Shown here one piece after another: positions 22,572 through 31,366 of a DNA stretch of 64,000 bases (its first letter is position 1; each line of letters begins with the position of its first letter). The notes under the pieces are model-generated. The model had not been told where the DNA came from and searched no databases. It saw only the letters and a list, made by a program, of their open reading frames with translations. The position numbers and the translations under genes were made by a program. This DNA comes from Butyricicoccus pullicaecorum (lineage in GTDB: Bacteria > Bacillota > Clostridia > Oscillospirales > Butyricicoccaceae), in assembly GCA_021531865.1 (NCBI GenBank), contig JAFBIW010000002.1, positions 62,001-126,000 on the forward strand, written 5' to 3'.

Positions 22572-23765
22572 TTATTTCTCAGCGCTCTGGATCTTGCTCA
22601 GGAGCTTGGGAGCCAGCAGATTGGCAACGATAACTGCGGTGATACCGGCTACCAGCTTACCAATGATAACCGGGGTAACCATGCTCTGGTCAACGCCAGC
22701 GGTGAAGCCCAGATGATCGCCGAATACGAACGCGGCAGATACTGCAAACGCAACGTTCAGCAGCTTGCCCTTGGGATCCATTTCGCCCATGATGTTGAAC
22801 ATTGCGATGTTATTCGCAAGGTTCGCAACCATACCGGCGGAAGCCTTGTCGTTGATGCCCAGTGCGCCGCCGACCTTGCTCAGCGCGCCGCCGAAGGTCT
22901 TGGTGATCCACTTGACCATCGGGAACGCACCGATCAGAACGATACCGATCTGGCCGCAGACGAGCAGGCCGTCGTTCAGAGGCGTAGTGCCGGTGTCGGC
23001 TGCGGGAGTCGCCATAACGTCAAACAGCGGGAACATGATGCCGGTGATCTGCTCGAAAACGGCGATCGCGGTCAGCGCGGTGATGACGATGGTAACGCCG
23101 GTGCCGAATACGTTAAAGCCGGAGATCATCTTGGCGGGCGCAAACCACAGACCCAGAATGATGAGGGCAGCGATAACGATAACGGGAACGAGGTTGATGA
23201 GGATGGTGCCGATCGAAAGCTTATAATCGGTCATAGCGGACATCGCCAGACCGCCGACGATACAGCCGAGCGGAATGGTGATCATACCGGCGAGAACACC
23301 GGCGCCCAGGTAAGAGCGGTCTTCCTTGGAGATGATACCCAGCGCAACGGGAATGGTGAATACGATGGTCGGGCCCATCATGGTGCCCAGAATCAGGCCC
23401 GCGAAGCTGCCGATCGCCTGATCGGAAGCCAGCTGCATGGCGAGCGGGTAGCCGCCCATGTCACACGCCAGCAGAGTAGTTGCGAACATAGAAGCGTCCG
23501 CGCCGATGGCGGTGTAGATCGGGGTGATGATGGGGCCAAGGATCTTGGCCAGTACGGGAGCCGCAGCAACGACGCCTGCCATAGACAGCGCCAGCGGGCC
23601 GATCGCATTGAAGCCGTTTTCAAACTCTTCGCCGTAGCCGAACTTATTGCCCATGATCTTGTCAACCGCACCGACAACCATGAAGATCATCATGATCAGC
23701 ATGATAACAGAGTTGATCGAAATGCCCGAGATCCAGGCCTGTAAGCTTTCAGTAAAAACGCTCAT
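22572..23765 (-). CDS. eutH: Ethanolamine transporter EutH
   Basis: A 397-residue polytopic membrane protein with about ten hydrophobic segments. The N-terminal block MIFMVVGAVDKIMGNKFGYGEEFENGF and the later LACDMGGYPLAMQLA and ANNIAMFNIMGEMDPKGKLLNVAFAVS blocks match EutH. It carries ethanolamine across the membrane, most needed when protonated ethanolamine diffuses poorly. It is placed near the end of the operon, after the shell and electron-transfer genes. Confidence 0.95.
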   Translation of the reverse strand: MSVFTESLQAWISGISINSVIMLIMMIFMVVGAVDKIMGNKFGYGEEFENGFNAIGPLALSMAGVVAAAPVLAKILGPIITPIYTAIGADASMFATTLLACDMGGYPLAMQLASDQAIGSFAGLILGTMMGPTIVFTIPVALGIISKEDRSYLGAGVLAGMITIPLGCIVGGLAMSAMTDYKLSIGTILINLVPVIVIAALIILGLWFAPAKMISGFNVFGTGVTIVITALTAIAVFEQITGIMFPLFDVMATPAADTGTTPLNDGLLVCGQIGIVLIGAFPMVKWITKTFGGALSKVGGALGINDKASAGMVANLANNIAMFNIMGEMDPKGKLLNVAFAVSAAFVFGDHLGFTAGVDQSMVTPVIIGKLVAGITAVIVANLLAPKLLSKIQSAEK

Positions 23766-23824
23766 TTGCTATCCTCCTTTTTTTCTGTGAGAACAATGGA
23801 ACAGCCATCTGTTCCCCCTTGGCA

Positions 23825-24364
23825 TTAAAGCAGTGCGTCGAATACCTGCTTGGCCGGACGCGGAATGACCGTCGTACCGACCAGCAGCTCCGCATTTTTA
23901 GACGCTGCTGCTACTGCCGCGCGCACCGCGCCGACATCGCCGGTCAGGGTGACAAAGCCCTTGCCGCCGATGGCGTAGCCCGTGCGCACTTCGATCAGCG
24001 TAATGTTGGCCGCCTTCGCCGCCACATCCGCCGCGATGATTGCCGAAGCGATCGAATAGAACTCAAGCACACCGATCGCGCCGCGTGTCTCGACCTGATT
24101 GGTCATAGAAATCGCGGGGATCAGCTGCTCATGGATGTTGGGGATCATCAGTTCGTCCACGACGAACTGTGCGCCGCGCTTGCGGCCTTCATTCATCGAG
24201 GCACGGACGTCGCCCGTTTCGCCTGCGACGATGATGATGTACTTGCCCGGACAAACAGTCGATGCACGGAGCAGGTCGACCTGCGCCGCCTTGACCATTT
24301 CATCACAGGTCTCGATCCCGCGGGCAATGCTGGATAACTCGATCATACCAATTGCAAGTGCCAC
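23825..24364 (-). CDS. PduT-like tandem BMC shell protein with Fe-S site
   Basis: A 179-residue protein with two BMC domains in tandem (about 1-90 and 92-175), which trimerises into a pseudo-hexamer. The loop STVCPGKYIII (Cys at about residue 38) matches the cysteine of PduT that binds one 4Fe-4S cluster at the trimer pore, giving a path for electrons through the shell. It starts just downstream of the PduS-like gene, the same pairing as in propanediol loci, so the two probably work together. GAGG stands before the ATG. Confidence 0.88.
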   Translation of the reverse strand: MALAIGMIELSSIARGIETCDEMVKAAQVDLLRASTVCPGKYIIIVAGETGDVRASMNEGRKRGAQFVVDELMIPNIHEQLIPAISMTNQVETRGAIGVLEFYSIASAIIAADVAAKAANITLIEVRTGYAIGGKGFVTLTGDVGAVRAAVAAASKNAELLVGTTVIPRPAKQVFDALL

Positions 24365-24367
24365 GCT

Positions 24368-25726
24368 TTATCCCTCCTTCCGGCGTGCGATACGAGCGCC
24401 TGCCGGGGTAATTTCCGAAATCACGCCGGTGATGCTGGCGTGGATGTTGGCCGACAGGCCGCCCTCGGCCGCTGCCGCGAGCAGTTCGCCCGCCTCCACC
24501 GGATCTCCGACGGCTTTGACCGGCACGGCCGGCTTGCCGATGTGCTGCGAGAACGGTACGAAAACCGTATCCGGCGTCAGCTCTCGGCATTCGTGCGCAT
24601 GCAGGCCGTAATACTCCGCCAGACCCAGCCGGGTGACCAGCCGTCCGGTCGGGATGCGGTGCAGGTCAATATCCTCGTGCGCCTGACAGTCGGTGTTTCG
24701 CGGCACCTGAATGCCGCGCTCCCGCAGCTGCGTTTTCATGTACTCGTTGACCTTACGCGGGGACAGGCCCATCGGGCAGGCGAACATCTCGCAGACGCCG
24801 CACGAGCAGCAATTTGCCGCATCGCCGAAGGCGCGGAGGAATTCGTCATTATCCTCGATAAAGTTTTCGCGGTACAGGTTGCGCATGACGAGATTGGGCC
24901 GGATCTGATGGCCAATGAGATATCGGGGACACAGATCGGTGCACATCCGGCACTGGATACAGGCCGAACGCGCCTGCACCCGGATCCGGTCGATTGGACG
25001 CTCCGCGTGCGTGATCAAGTAATGATCGCGCGGCAGGACGAGCAGGTTGCCTGTCGTCTTGGTGACGACGGCCGCCCGGATCGCCTCCGGATCGGAGACC
25101 ACCTTGCCCATCATCGGGCCGCCCAGAATGACTGCGTAATCGCTGATTCTGGGACCGGCGGCCTGGATGCACTCGGTGATCGCGGTACCGATCGGCACAT
25201 GGAGCATGATCGGTTCCCGCACCTCGCCGGTCACAGACAGGAACTTGGACGAAACCGGCGCGCCTTCGGTCAGCGCGCTGTAGATGTTCAGCAGCGTGCC
25301 CACATTATCGACGACCGCGCCGACGTCGATCGGCAGACCGCGCTCAGGCACGGTCTTGCCGGTGACGAGCTGAACCATCGTCTGCTCGTCGCCCGCCGGA
25401 TAGAAGGTCGCCATCGGGAACAGTCGGATATCCGCGCCCGCCTTGTCGATCGCCGCCTGCAGGGCTGCGATCTCGGGTTCGTATTTTCGCTTGAGCGCGA
25501 TGACGATGTGCTGCGCGCCCAGATGGGCGGCTACTGCCGTCGCCGCGACGACGATACGGTCCGCAAACGTGCGGCACAGGTACTTATCGGTCTCGATCAG
25601 CGGTTCACACTCGGCCGCATTGACGATAAACCACTCAGCCTTGGTATTCAGCTTGATGTGTGTCGGGAAGCCCGCGCCGCCCGCGCCGACAATGCCCGCG
25701 CTCTTGACCGTTTCGATCAGATTCAT
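24368..25726 (-). CDS. PduS/RnfC-like flavin iron-sulfur reductase
   Basis: A 452-residue protein. The N-terminal GIVGAGGAGFPTHIKL and AAECEPLIETDKYL blocks form the RnfC/NuoF-like FMN- and NADH-binding region. A SLBB-like segment follows, then two Cys motifs for 4Fe-4S clusters (CIQCRMCTDLCP and CSCGVCEMFACP, about residues 262-310), and a C-terminal barrel-sandwich-like part. PduS reduces cobalamin and can pass electrons to PduT. Here it may reduce B12 for EutT or recycle NADH made by EutE. It is placed just ahead of the PduT-like gene. Confidence 0.88.
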   Translation of the reverse strand: MNLIETVKSAGIVGAGGAGFPTHIKLNTKAEWFIVNAAECEPLIETDKYLCRTFADRIVVAATAVAAHLGAQHIVIALKRKYEPEIAALQAAIDKAGADIRLFPMATFYPAGDEQTMVQLVTGKTVPERGLPIDVGAVVDNVGTLLNIYSALTEGAPVSSKFLSVTGEVREPIMLHVPIGTAITECIQAAGPRISDYAVILGGPMMGKVVSDPEAIRAAVVTKTTGNLLVLPRDHYLITHAERPIDRIRVQARSACIQCRMCTDLCPRYLIGHQIRPNLVMRNLYRENFIEDNDEFLRAFGDAANCCSCGVCEMFACPMGLSPRKVNEYMKTQLRERGIQVPRNTDCQAHEDIDLHRIPTGRLVTRLGLAEYYGLHAHECRELTPDTVFVPFSQHIGKPAVPVKAVGDPVEAGELLAAAAEGGLSANIHASITGVISEITPAGARIARRKEG

Positions 25727-25741
25727 TCTGCTTTCACCACC

Positions 25742-26026
25742 TTATTGCAGCACGTCCGGGTCGATCTCCTGATCGTCCACAATGCCGACCACCGTTGCGT
25801 CGACCGGAACGCTCATGTCGCCCGCCGCGCTGCGCGCCGAGCTGCCGCCGACGACGATCACGGTTTCACCGACGCCGGCTCCAATGGTGTCGGCCGCCAC
25901 AATCGGCGCTTTGTCCAGCGATCCGTCCAACACATTGATGGGCTGGACGATCAGCAGCTTGAAACCGCTGAGCTTCTCTTCCTTTCGCGTCGACCAGATA
26001 TTGCCGATCACTTTTGCAACTCTCAT
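25742..26026 (-). CDS. eutN: Pentameric shell vertex protein EutN
   Basis: A 94-residue EutN/CcmL-type BMC-P protein that forms the pentamers capping shell vertices. MRVAKVIGNIWSTRK, LLIVQPI, the DTIGAGVGETVIVVGGSSAR block and the final VDATVVGIVDD are characteristic. Confidence 0.95.
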   Translation of the reverse strand: MRVAKVIGNIWSTRKEEKLSGFKLLIVQPINVLDGSLDKAPIVAADTIGAGVGETVIVVGGSSARSAAGDMSVPVDATVVGIVDDQEIDPDVLQ

Positions 26027-26048
26027 AGTTCATCCACCTGCTTTGTTT

Positions 26049-26084
26049 GGGATGCGCCCGGCCCATTTCCACAGGCCGGGAACG
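26049..26084. other. Strong hairpin between eutN and the Eut-associated gene
   Basis: Minus strand: CCCGGCC/GGCCGGG stem with a 9-nt loop and no T tract, so probably an mRNA processing or stability element rather than a terminator. Confidence 0.4.
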
Positions 26085-26088
26085 CATA

Positions 26089-26856
26089 TTAGGAATCCTT
26101 GATGATCGAAACGCCGCGCGCCGCCGCGTATTCACGCGCCAGATCGGTGACGATCGAGCGTACGCCGACGTGCACCGACGTGACCGTGCGGTCATAGACC
26201 GCTGCGATATCGCGCTCAGTGATGACGCGCTTGGAGATCGAAGCCTCCTTGCCGGCGCCGGTCGGAACCGGAGCCGCCATCGGCGTTTCTATGACCGAAG
26301 GCGCCGATGCTGCCGGTGCTTCGGCAGGTGCAGCAGATTCGGTCTCGCCCGAGAGGATCGCGTCCTCCAGAGCCGCCGCCGGACAAACTACCATCCCCGA
26401 CTGCTTCAGCAGGGTCAGCTTGTCAAGCAGCATCTGATAGTAGGCGGACGGAACGGTTTCCACATAGCGGAACAGCTCGACCGCTTCCTGCGGCACGAAA
26501 ATCTTCTTGCCGCACAGGATCGCTTTCTGCGCCAGCGCCGTAAACGGCGTATCGCAGATGCCGCCAGCCAGCCGCGTCATCGCGTCAATCGTCAGATCGA
26601 ACAGAATGACCGCCTCGTAGTCGGTGATATCGCACTGATATTCCTTGACGAGCGCGCAGTCGGTGCGGTAGCACTCCTGCAGCCGCGGGCTTTCCAGCAT
26701 TTGATGGCAGACGGTGCCGTGCTCCTGTGTCAGAACGAGAAGACCGGGTCTTCCGTCGTCACAGTCCGCAGACGCGCAGCCCGCGCCGCAGGCGCTTTCT
26801 TCCATTTTCGCAGCGACCCGCGCGGCGATCTCCTCCACCAAAGCGTTGAAATCCAT
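26089..26856 (-). CDS. Eut-associated protein of unknown function
   Basis: A 255-residue protein typical of Firmicute ethanolamine operons (the TIGR02536-like eut hypothetical family, recalled from memory). The N-terminal helix MDFNALVEEIAARVAAKME resembles a shell-targeting peptide. The middle holds several Cys residues and a flavoprotein-like fold pattern (AVILFDLTIDAMTRLAGG, then KKIFVPQEAVELFRY). An Ala/Pro-rich linker (about 175-205) leads to a C-terminal helical block with SKRVITERDI. Function is not known. The ATG at 26856 has AGGAGGGG close upstream; an upstream ATG lacks a site. Confidence 0.75.
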   Translation of the reverse strand: MDFNALVEEIAARVAAKMEESACGAGCASADCDDGRPGLLVLTQEHGTVCHQMLESPRLQECYRTDCALVKEYQCDITDYEAVILFDLTIDAMTRLAGGICDTPFTALAQKAILCGKKIFVPQEAVELFRYVETVPSAYYQMLLDKLTLLKQSGMVVCPAAALEDAILSGETESAAPAEAPAASAPSVIETPMAAPVPTGAGKEASISKRVITERDIAAVYDRTVTSVHVGVRSIVTDLAREYAAARGVSIIKDS

Positions 26857-26890
26857 TCTCTCCCCTCCTTTCTGCATGTTAAAGTATCGA

Positions 26891-27721
26891 TCAGATGATA
26901 CAGTTCATCGCAATACCGGCGGGGGTCACCAGGAAGGGATCGGCAGGCTTTACCGTATGAATCCCGGTCTCCTTTTCGAAAATGCCCTCGATCCCGGTCA
27001 GGCAGCAGGTGCCGCCGCACAGGTAAATGGTATCGACCTCATTCGGATCAACATACCGCTTGACGATCGACGCCATTTTCTCGAGCACCGCCTTGACGAC
27101 CGGCAGGATCTCACGGTGACGCGAATAATCCTGTTTGATCTTCTCGGCTTCGTCGAAGGGGATGTGGTAATTGCCCGCGAGCACCAGCGTCACATGGGTG
27201 CCGCCGGTGGGTTCATCCTCGATCTGGACGACCTTTCCGCCTTTGAGGATGGCCAGACCGGTCGTGCCGCCGCCGATATCGACGACCACGCCGTCATCGA
27301 TCTGGTAGATGGAGTTGGCCGCCGACGGCTCATCGAGCACGTTGGTGACCTCAAAGCCCGCGCCCTCTGCAACATACTGGTGCGTCCGCACACTCGATTC
27401 GGTGCCGGCCGGCATGGCGATCGCGCAGTTCGTCAGCTCGACGCCCAGCCGTTCCTCCAGCTTGGCCTTGAGCTCGCGCACGATGCGCAGCGAACCGGAA
27501 TAATCGACGACGACGCCGTCCTTGAGCACGTTCGCCGCCCGCTTTTCGCAGGCGATCGGGTTGTTTTCCTCGTCGAGCACGACAAGCACGATGTACGCCG
27601 TACCCAGATCAAGCCCCACCTTGAGTTTGGAGCCGACCGGTTTGAAGGTCTCGTGCTCAGATCGGGAAACGCGTTCCATATATGCATTAACACGGGTAAG
27701 ATCCATCATAATAAAAGCCAT
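26891..27721 (-). CDS. eutJ: Ethanolamine utilization protein EutJ
   Basis: A 276-residue actin/Hsp70-fold ATPase-like protein of the EutJ family, proposed as a chaperone for Eut enzymes. KVGLDLGTAYIVLVV is the phosphate-1 loop, GVVVDIGGGTTGLAIL phosphate-2, and YLCGGTCCLTGIEG the adenosine motif. Start choice is uncertain: the first ATG directly abuts AAAGG, while ATGs at 27709 and 27706 have 11-14 nt spacing. The ribosome-binding site is part of a pentanucleotide repeat (see the repeat entry). Confidence 0.9.
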   Translation of the reverse strand: MAFIMMDLTRVNAYMERVSRSEHETFKPVGSKLKVGLDLGTAYIVLVVLDEENNPIACEKRAANVLKDGVVVDYSGSLRIVRELKAKLEERLGVELTNCAIAMPAGTESSVRTHQYVAEGAGFEVTNVLDEPSAANSIYQIDDGVVVDIGGGTTGLAILKGGKVVQIEDEPTGGTHVTLVLAGNYHIPFDEAEKIKQDYSRHREILPVVKAVLEKMASIVKRYVDPNEVDTIYLCGGTCCLTGIEGIFEKETGIHTVKPADPFLVTPAGIAMNCII

Positions 27722-27741
27722 CCTTTGCTTTGCTTTGCTTT
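27722..27741. repeat. AAAGC pentanucleotide repeat in the eutJ ribosome-binding site
   Basis: Minus strand: three AAAGC units followed by AAAGG immediately before the first eutJ ATG. The last unit is the Shine-Dalgarno sequence. Confidence 0.6.
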
Positions 27742-27743
27742 AA

Positions 27744-28364
27744 TTACTTAATGATTTTGCCCAGCGTAAAACCGCTGACAAACGCCGCATTCGCCTCGTC
27801 GAAGTCGATATGCATCCGGCAGCTGGACGTTTTGCTGACACGAACAATGACGTCCTTAAATACGACCGGACGGTCGGTAAAGACCTCAACGCTGACGCGC
27901 TGCTTATCGACAACGCCCATAATCTGCGCCACATCGGGCGTCAGATGGACGTGCTCCTTGGCGATGATCGCGCCCTCGGTGCACTCGAGTGTGCCGCAGG
28001 GGCCGACGATCGTGATCGGAGCCGAACCCTTGACGTCGCCCGATTCGCGGATCGGCGCCTTGACGCCCAGATCCACGCAGTCGCTCTTGGACAGCTCGAT
28101 CTGCGTCGCCGGACGGATGGGGCCGAGAACCGCGGTGCGTTCCTTCTTGCCCTTGGGGCCGATCAGCGTAACACGCTCTTCAGAAAGGAACTGTCCGGGC
28201 TGGGAAAGCGGACGCTTGGGCGTCAGCTTGGCGCCCTTGCCGAACAGCACATCGAGATCCTCCTGCGTCAGATGCACATGGCGGGCGGAGACCTCCACCT
28301 CGACGAGTCCGGCGCGCGGGATCGCGTCAAGCACCATCTGGATCACTTTTTCCATCGGTTCCAT
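27744..28364 (-). CDS. eutD: Phosphotransacylase EutD, PduL-type
   Basis: A 206-residue PduL-family enzyme that converts acetyl-CoA to acetyl phosphate, recycling CoA for EutE. The paired metal-binding motifs are visible: SARHVHLTQEDLDVLFG (about 27-43) and AKEHVHLTPDVAQIMGV (about 133-149). A short amphipathic N-terminal helix may target it to the shell lumen. It replaces the unrelated Pta-type EutD of enterics. AAGGAGGG precedes the ATG. Confidence 0.92.
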   Translation of the reverse strand: MEPMEKVIQMVLDAIPRAGLVEVEVSARHVHLTQEDLDVLFGKGAKLTPKRPLSQPGQFLSEERVTLIGPKGKKERTAVLGPIRPATQIELSKSDCVDLGVKAPIRESGDVKGSAPITIVGPCGTLECTEGAIIAKEHVHLTPDVAQIMGVVDKQRVSVEVFTDRPVVFKDVIVRVSKTSSCRMHIDFDEANAAFVSGFTLGKIIK

Positions 28365-28378
28365 ACGCTCTTCCCTCC

Positions 28379-29173
28379 TTATTTATATACGCCGGCCAGA
28401 TACATGCACATCATGATGTGCATGGCGCTCGACAGACGGTTCAGCTCCTCAACGATGTCCGGGCGGGTGCATTTGCGTCCGTTCCGGAATGCCTGATTCG
28501 CGGCGACCTCGGTCTCACGGATCTGTGTGCGCAGCTGATTGAGCATCGCGTAGTGCTTGCCCATCGTGTAATCGGGCAGAAGCATCTGCTTGATGTTGTA
28601 GAATTTCATCGGGTCATGGGAGCGCTCGCGCAGCTCGGCATGATTGAGGCCGATGATGCGTTCGTTTTTGAATTCCTCGTCCAATACGTCACAGCGCATC
28701 ATTTCGCGCAGGACGCCCAGAATATCACCCAGATCGTCAATGAGCTTGATGCTGCCGCCCTCCTCGTGGATGGTGGCCTGCGTCAACACGATCTGTGCCT
28801 GCAAACTGTCCAGCTTGCCGCGGAACAGGATGCGGGGATCGTTTTTACCGACGAGCACATTGCCGTGCAGATGGGTCATATGCTCCGGCTTTTCGCAGAA
28901 GAAAGCGCCGGTCTCCTCGTCGATAAATTTGGCGGTCGGCGGCATCTGCGGTGCAGATGCCGCTGCCGGGGCGTTTGAAGTCGCGTTTGGAGAGGCTTCG
29001 GGTTCAGCGACAGCGGGCGGCTTGTCTTTGGAAATCTTGATTTTACGCTGCTGTAGATACTCCCGCGCAGCAGGCGACAGTATCTTACCCTCCGGGATGT
29101 AGTAAACCTCGGGTTCGGTGGCCTTGAGTTCGACCCGCAGGGCCGCTTCTGTGATTACCTTCAAACAATTCAC
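28379..29173 (-). CDS. eutT: Cobalamin adenosyltransferase EutT
   Basis: A 264-residue EutT-family enzyme that makes adenosylcobalamin from ATP and reduced cobalamin for EutBC. The N-terminal VYYIPEGKILSPAAREYLQQRKI block is typical. A Pro/Ala-rich insertion spans about 52-80. The C-terminal four-helix domain (KLDSLQAQIVLTQATIHEEG to SAMHIMMCMYLAGVYK) holds the active site. Canonical EutT has an HxxCC-like metal motif; here I see no such cluster, only Cys residues at CDVLDEE and KCTRPD, so this is probably the variant without the metal site. Confidence 0.9.
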   Translation of the reverse strand: MNCLKVITEAALRVELKATEPEVYYIPEGKILSPAAREYLQQRKIKISKDKPPAVAEPEASPNATSNAPAAASAPQMPPTAKFIDEETGAFFCEKPEHMTHLHGNVLVGKNDPRILFRGKLDSLQAQIVLTQATIHEEGGSIKLIDDLGDILGVLREMMRCDVLDEEFKNERIIGLNHAELRERSHDPMKFYNIKQMLLPDYTMGKHYAMLNQLRTQIRETEVAANQAFRNGRKCTRPDIVEELNRLSSAMHIMMCMYLAGVYK

Positions 29174-29210
29174 CCCCTAAGGCCGCTTTTTGGATCGCTT
29201 GCTCCTGCGA

Positions 29211-29501
29211 TTATTCCGGGATGTCCAGGCTCGGCAGGATGTATTCGACCTCATTATGCGGTCTCGGGATGACATGGACGGAGATCAGCTCACCGACGCG
29301 CTCGGCCGCCGCAGCGCCCGCGTCCGTCGCAGCCTTGACCGCGCCGACGTCGCCGCGTACCATAACGGTAACCAGGCCGCCGCCGACATGGACCTTGCCG
29401 ATCAGGGTGACGTTTGCCGCCTTGACCATTGCATCAGCCGCCTCAACGGAAGCGACGAGGCCCTTGGTCTCGATCATGCCCAATGCTTGCATTACTGCCA
29501 T
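29211..29501 (-). CDS. eutM: Hexameric shell protein EutM, copy 1
   Basis: A 96-residue single BMC-domain protein ([28 protein letters not shown], then the pore loop [11 protein letters not shown]). It forms the flat hexagonal tiles of the shell. It is nearly identical to the adjacent copy, differing mainly at the C-terminus ([16 protein letters not shown]), which shows a recent tandem duplication or gene conversion. Confidence 0.95.
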   Translation of the reverse strand: MAVMQALGMIETKGLVASVEAADAMVKAANVTLIGKVHVGGGLVTVMVRGDVGAVKAATDAGAAAAERVGELISVHVIPRPHNEVEYILPSLDIPE

Positions 29502-29532
29502 AGTCGTACTCCTTTCGGATCAGTTCCGTGCC

Positions 29533-29820
29533 TTACTTGATGTCGAGGCTCGGCAGGATGTATTCCACTTCTTCGTGCGGTCTCGGGATGACGTGTACCG
29601 AGATCAGCTCGCCAACGCGCTCAGCCGCCGCAGCGCCCGCGTCCGTCGCAGCCTTAACTGCGCCGACGTCGCCGCGTACCATAACGGTAACCAGGCCGCC
29701 GCCTACATGAACCTTGCCGATCAGGGTGACGTTTGCCGCCTTGACCATTGCATCGGCCGCCTCAACGGAAGCGACCAGACCCTTGGTCTCGATCATACCC
29801 AGTGCTTGCATTGCTGCCAT
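29533..29820 (-). CDS. eutM: Hexameric shell protein EutM, copy 2
   Basis: A 95-residue BMC-domain protein, almost identical to its downstream neighbour except at residue 3 (Ala for Val), a His/Glu difference near residue 83 (PHEEVEY for PHNEVEY) and a shorter end. The pore loop KVHVGGG is shared, so the copies probably mix in the same tiles and raise shell protein dose. AGGAGG precedes the ATG. Confidence 0.95.
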   Translation of the reverse strand: MAAMQALGMIETKGLVASVEAADAMVKAANVTLIGKVHVGGGLVTVMVRGDVGAVKAATDAGAAAAERVGELISVHVIPRPHEEVEYILPSLDIK

Positions 29821-29878
29821 AATGTATTCCTCCTTGCAGCAGCCCCGTGGCTGCCGGAATCTTGAAAAAAGTCAAAAA

Positions 29879-31363
29879 TCAATTGATCTCGCGCAGACGC
29901 TCGATGATCTTCGCAACGATCAGATCGACATTCGCCGCGCTCATGTCCATCTCGGTGGTCGAGCAGACGCCGTCCGAGCAATCCGGAATGGACGCACGGA
30001 TCTCCTCGATCTCGCGCTGTCCGTAGGCGACGTAGCGCTTGTCGAGCAGGTTCATCGGGCCGACGTTTTCGCTCGTCGCGCTGCCGCCGATCGCGCCGCA
30101 GCCCAGCGTCAGCGAGGGCATCAGACCGGTCGAAGCGCCGATGCCGCCCAGCGCGGACGGGGTGTTGACCAGGAAGCGGGACGCGGGGATGCGCTTTGCG
30201 AAGTAATCGACGATCTTCTCGTCCTTGGTGTGCATCGAGAAGGTGTGGCCCTTGCCCTCATACCGCAGGACGGTGCAGCAGATATCGCAGACGTCCTTGT
30301 AATCGGTGCCGGTGAAGAAAGCAAGGATGGGGCCGAGCTTCTCGTTCGAATACGGATGGCCGCGGCCAACGCCGTCCTCGTCGGCAACCAGAACGCGCAC
30401 GCCCTTAGGAATGTCCAGACCGGCCAGATCGGCGATGGTCTGTACGCTGCGGCCCACGATCTCGGGGTTCATGGTGCCGTTAGCACGCAGGATGAACTTG
30501 CCCAGCTTCGCGCGCTCCTCGGGATTGAGGAAGTAAGCACCCTGCTTCTCCATCTCAGCCTGAATGGCCGGACGCATGTCAGCGTCACAGATGACCGACT
30601 GCTCGGAGGCGCAGATCGTGCCGTTGTCAAAGGTCTTGGAGTCGATGATGCGCTTGACAGCCAGCGGGATGTCCGCCGTGCGCTCGATGTAGGCCGGGCC
30701 GTTGCCGGGGCCGACGCCGATCGCCGGGGTGCCGGACGAGTAAGCGGCGCGAACCATTGCGCTGCCGCCGGTCGCCAGAATCATCGCGGTGTCCGGATGC
30801 TTCATCAGGTTGTCGGTCGCCTGCATGGTGGGGATGCTGATGCAGGAGACCAGATTCTCGTTTCCGCCCGCCTCAGCGATGGCCTGCCGGATGACCTTGA
30901 CGGTCTCCTGAATGCAGCGCAGTGCGCTCGGATGGGGCGAGAAAACGATTGCGTTGCCCGCCTTGATCGCGATCTCGGATTTGAAGAGCGCGGTCGAGGT
31001 CGGGTTGGTGGACGGAATCAGACCGGCGATGACACCGACCGGTACAGCGATGATGCGGAGCTTCTTCTCCTCATCGCGGCCCAGCTCACCGATGGTCTTC
31101 ATGTCCTTGATGTACTCATATACGCCGCGGCTGGCGAACACATTCTTGATGACCTTATCTTCGACGACGCCGAAGCCGGTATCCTCATGTGCCATCTGCG
31201 CCAGACGGCGTGCGTTGCGTACGCCCGCATTGGCGATTGAGCGCACAATGCGGTCTACTTCTTCCTGGGATTTTTCCGCAAGCTCCTGCTGCGCCTTTTT
31301 CGCGGCGCCGACCAGCTCGCGTACTTCCTGCATGGAGAGCAGGTCCTTATCATAAAGCTGCAT
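29879..31363 (-). CDS. eutE: CoA-acylating acetaldehyde dehydrogenase EutE
   Basis: A 494-residue aldehyde dehydrogenase that oxidises acetaldehyde to acetyl-CoA with NAD and CoA inside the microcompartment. The first 30 residues (QEVRELVGAAKKAQQELAE) form an encapsulation-type helix. LIPSTNPTST and GVGPGNGPAYIERT bind NAD, and the catalytic Cys is about residue 251 in NGTICASEQS. ALGGIGASTGLMPSLTLGCG matches EutE/PduP. It lies between the EutK-like and EutM genes. Confidence 0.96.
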   Translation of the reverse strand: MQLYDKDLLSMQEVRELVGAAKKAQQELAEKSQEEVDRIVRSIANAGVRNARRLAQMAHEDTGFGVVEDKVIKNVFASRGVYEYIKDMKTIGELGRDEEKKLRIIAVPVGVIAGLIPSTNPTSTALFKSEIAIKAGNAIVFSPHPSALRCIQETVKVIRQAIAEAGGNENLVSCISIPTMQATDNLMKHPDTAMILATGGSAMVRAAYSSGTPAIGVGPGNGPAYIERTADIPLAVKRIIDSKTFDNGTICASEQSVICDADMRPAIQAEMEKQGAYFLNPEERAKLGKFILRANGTMNPEIVGRSVQTIADLAGLDIPKGVRVLVADEDGVGRGHPYSNEKLGPILAFFTGTDYKDVCDICCTVLRYEGKGHTFSMHTKDEKIVDYFAKRIPASRFLVNTPSALGGIGASTGLMPSLTLGCGAIGGSATSENVGPMNLLDKRYVAYGQREIEEIRASIPDCSDGVCSTTEMDMSAANVDLIVAKIIERLREIN

Positions 31364-31366
31364 AGA

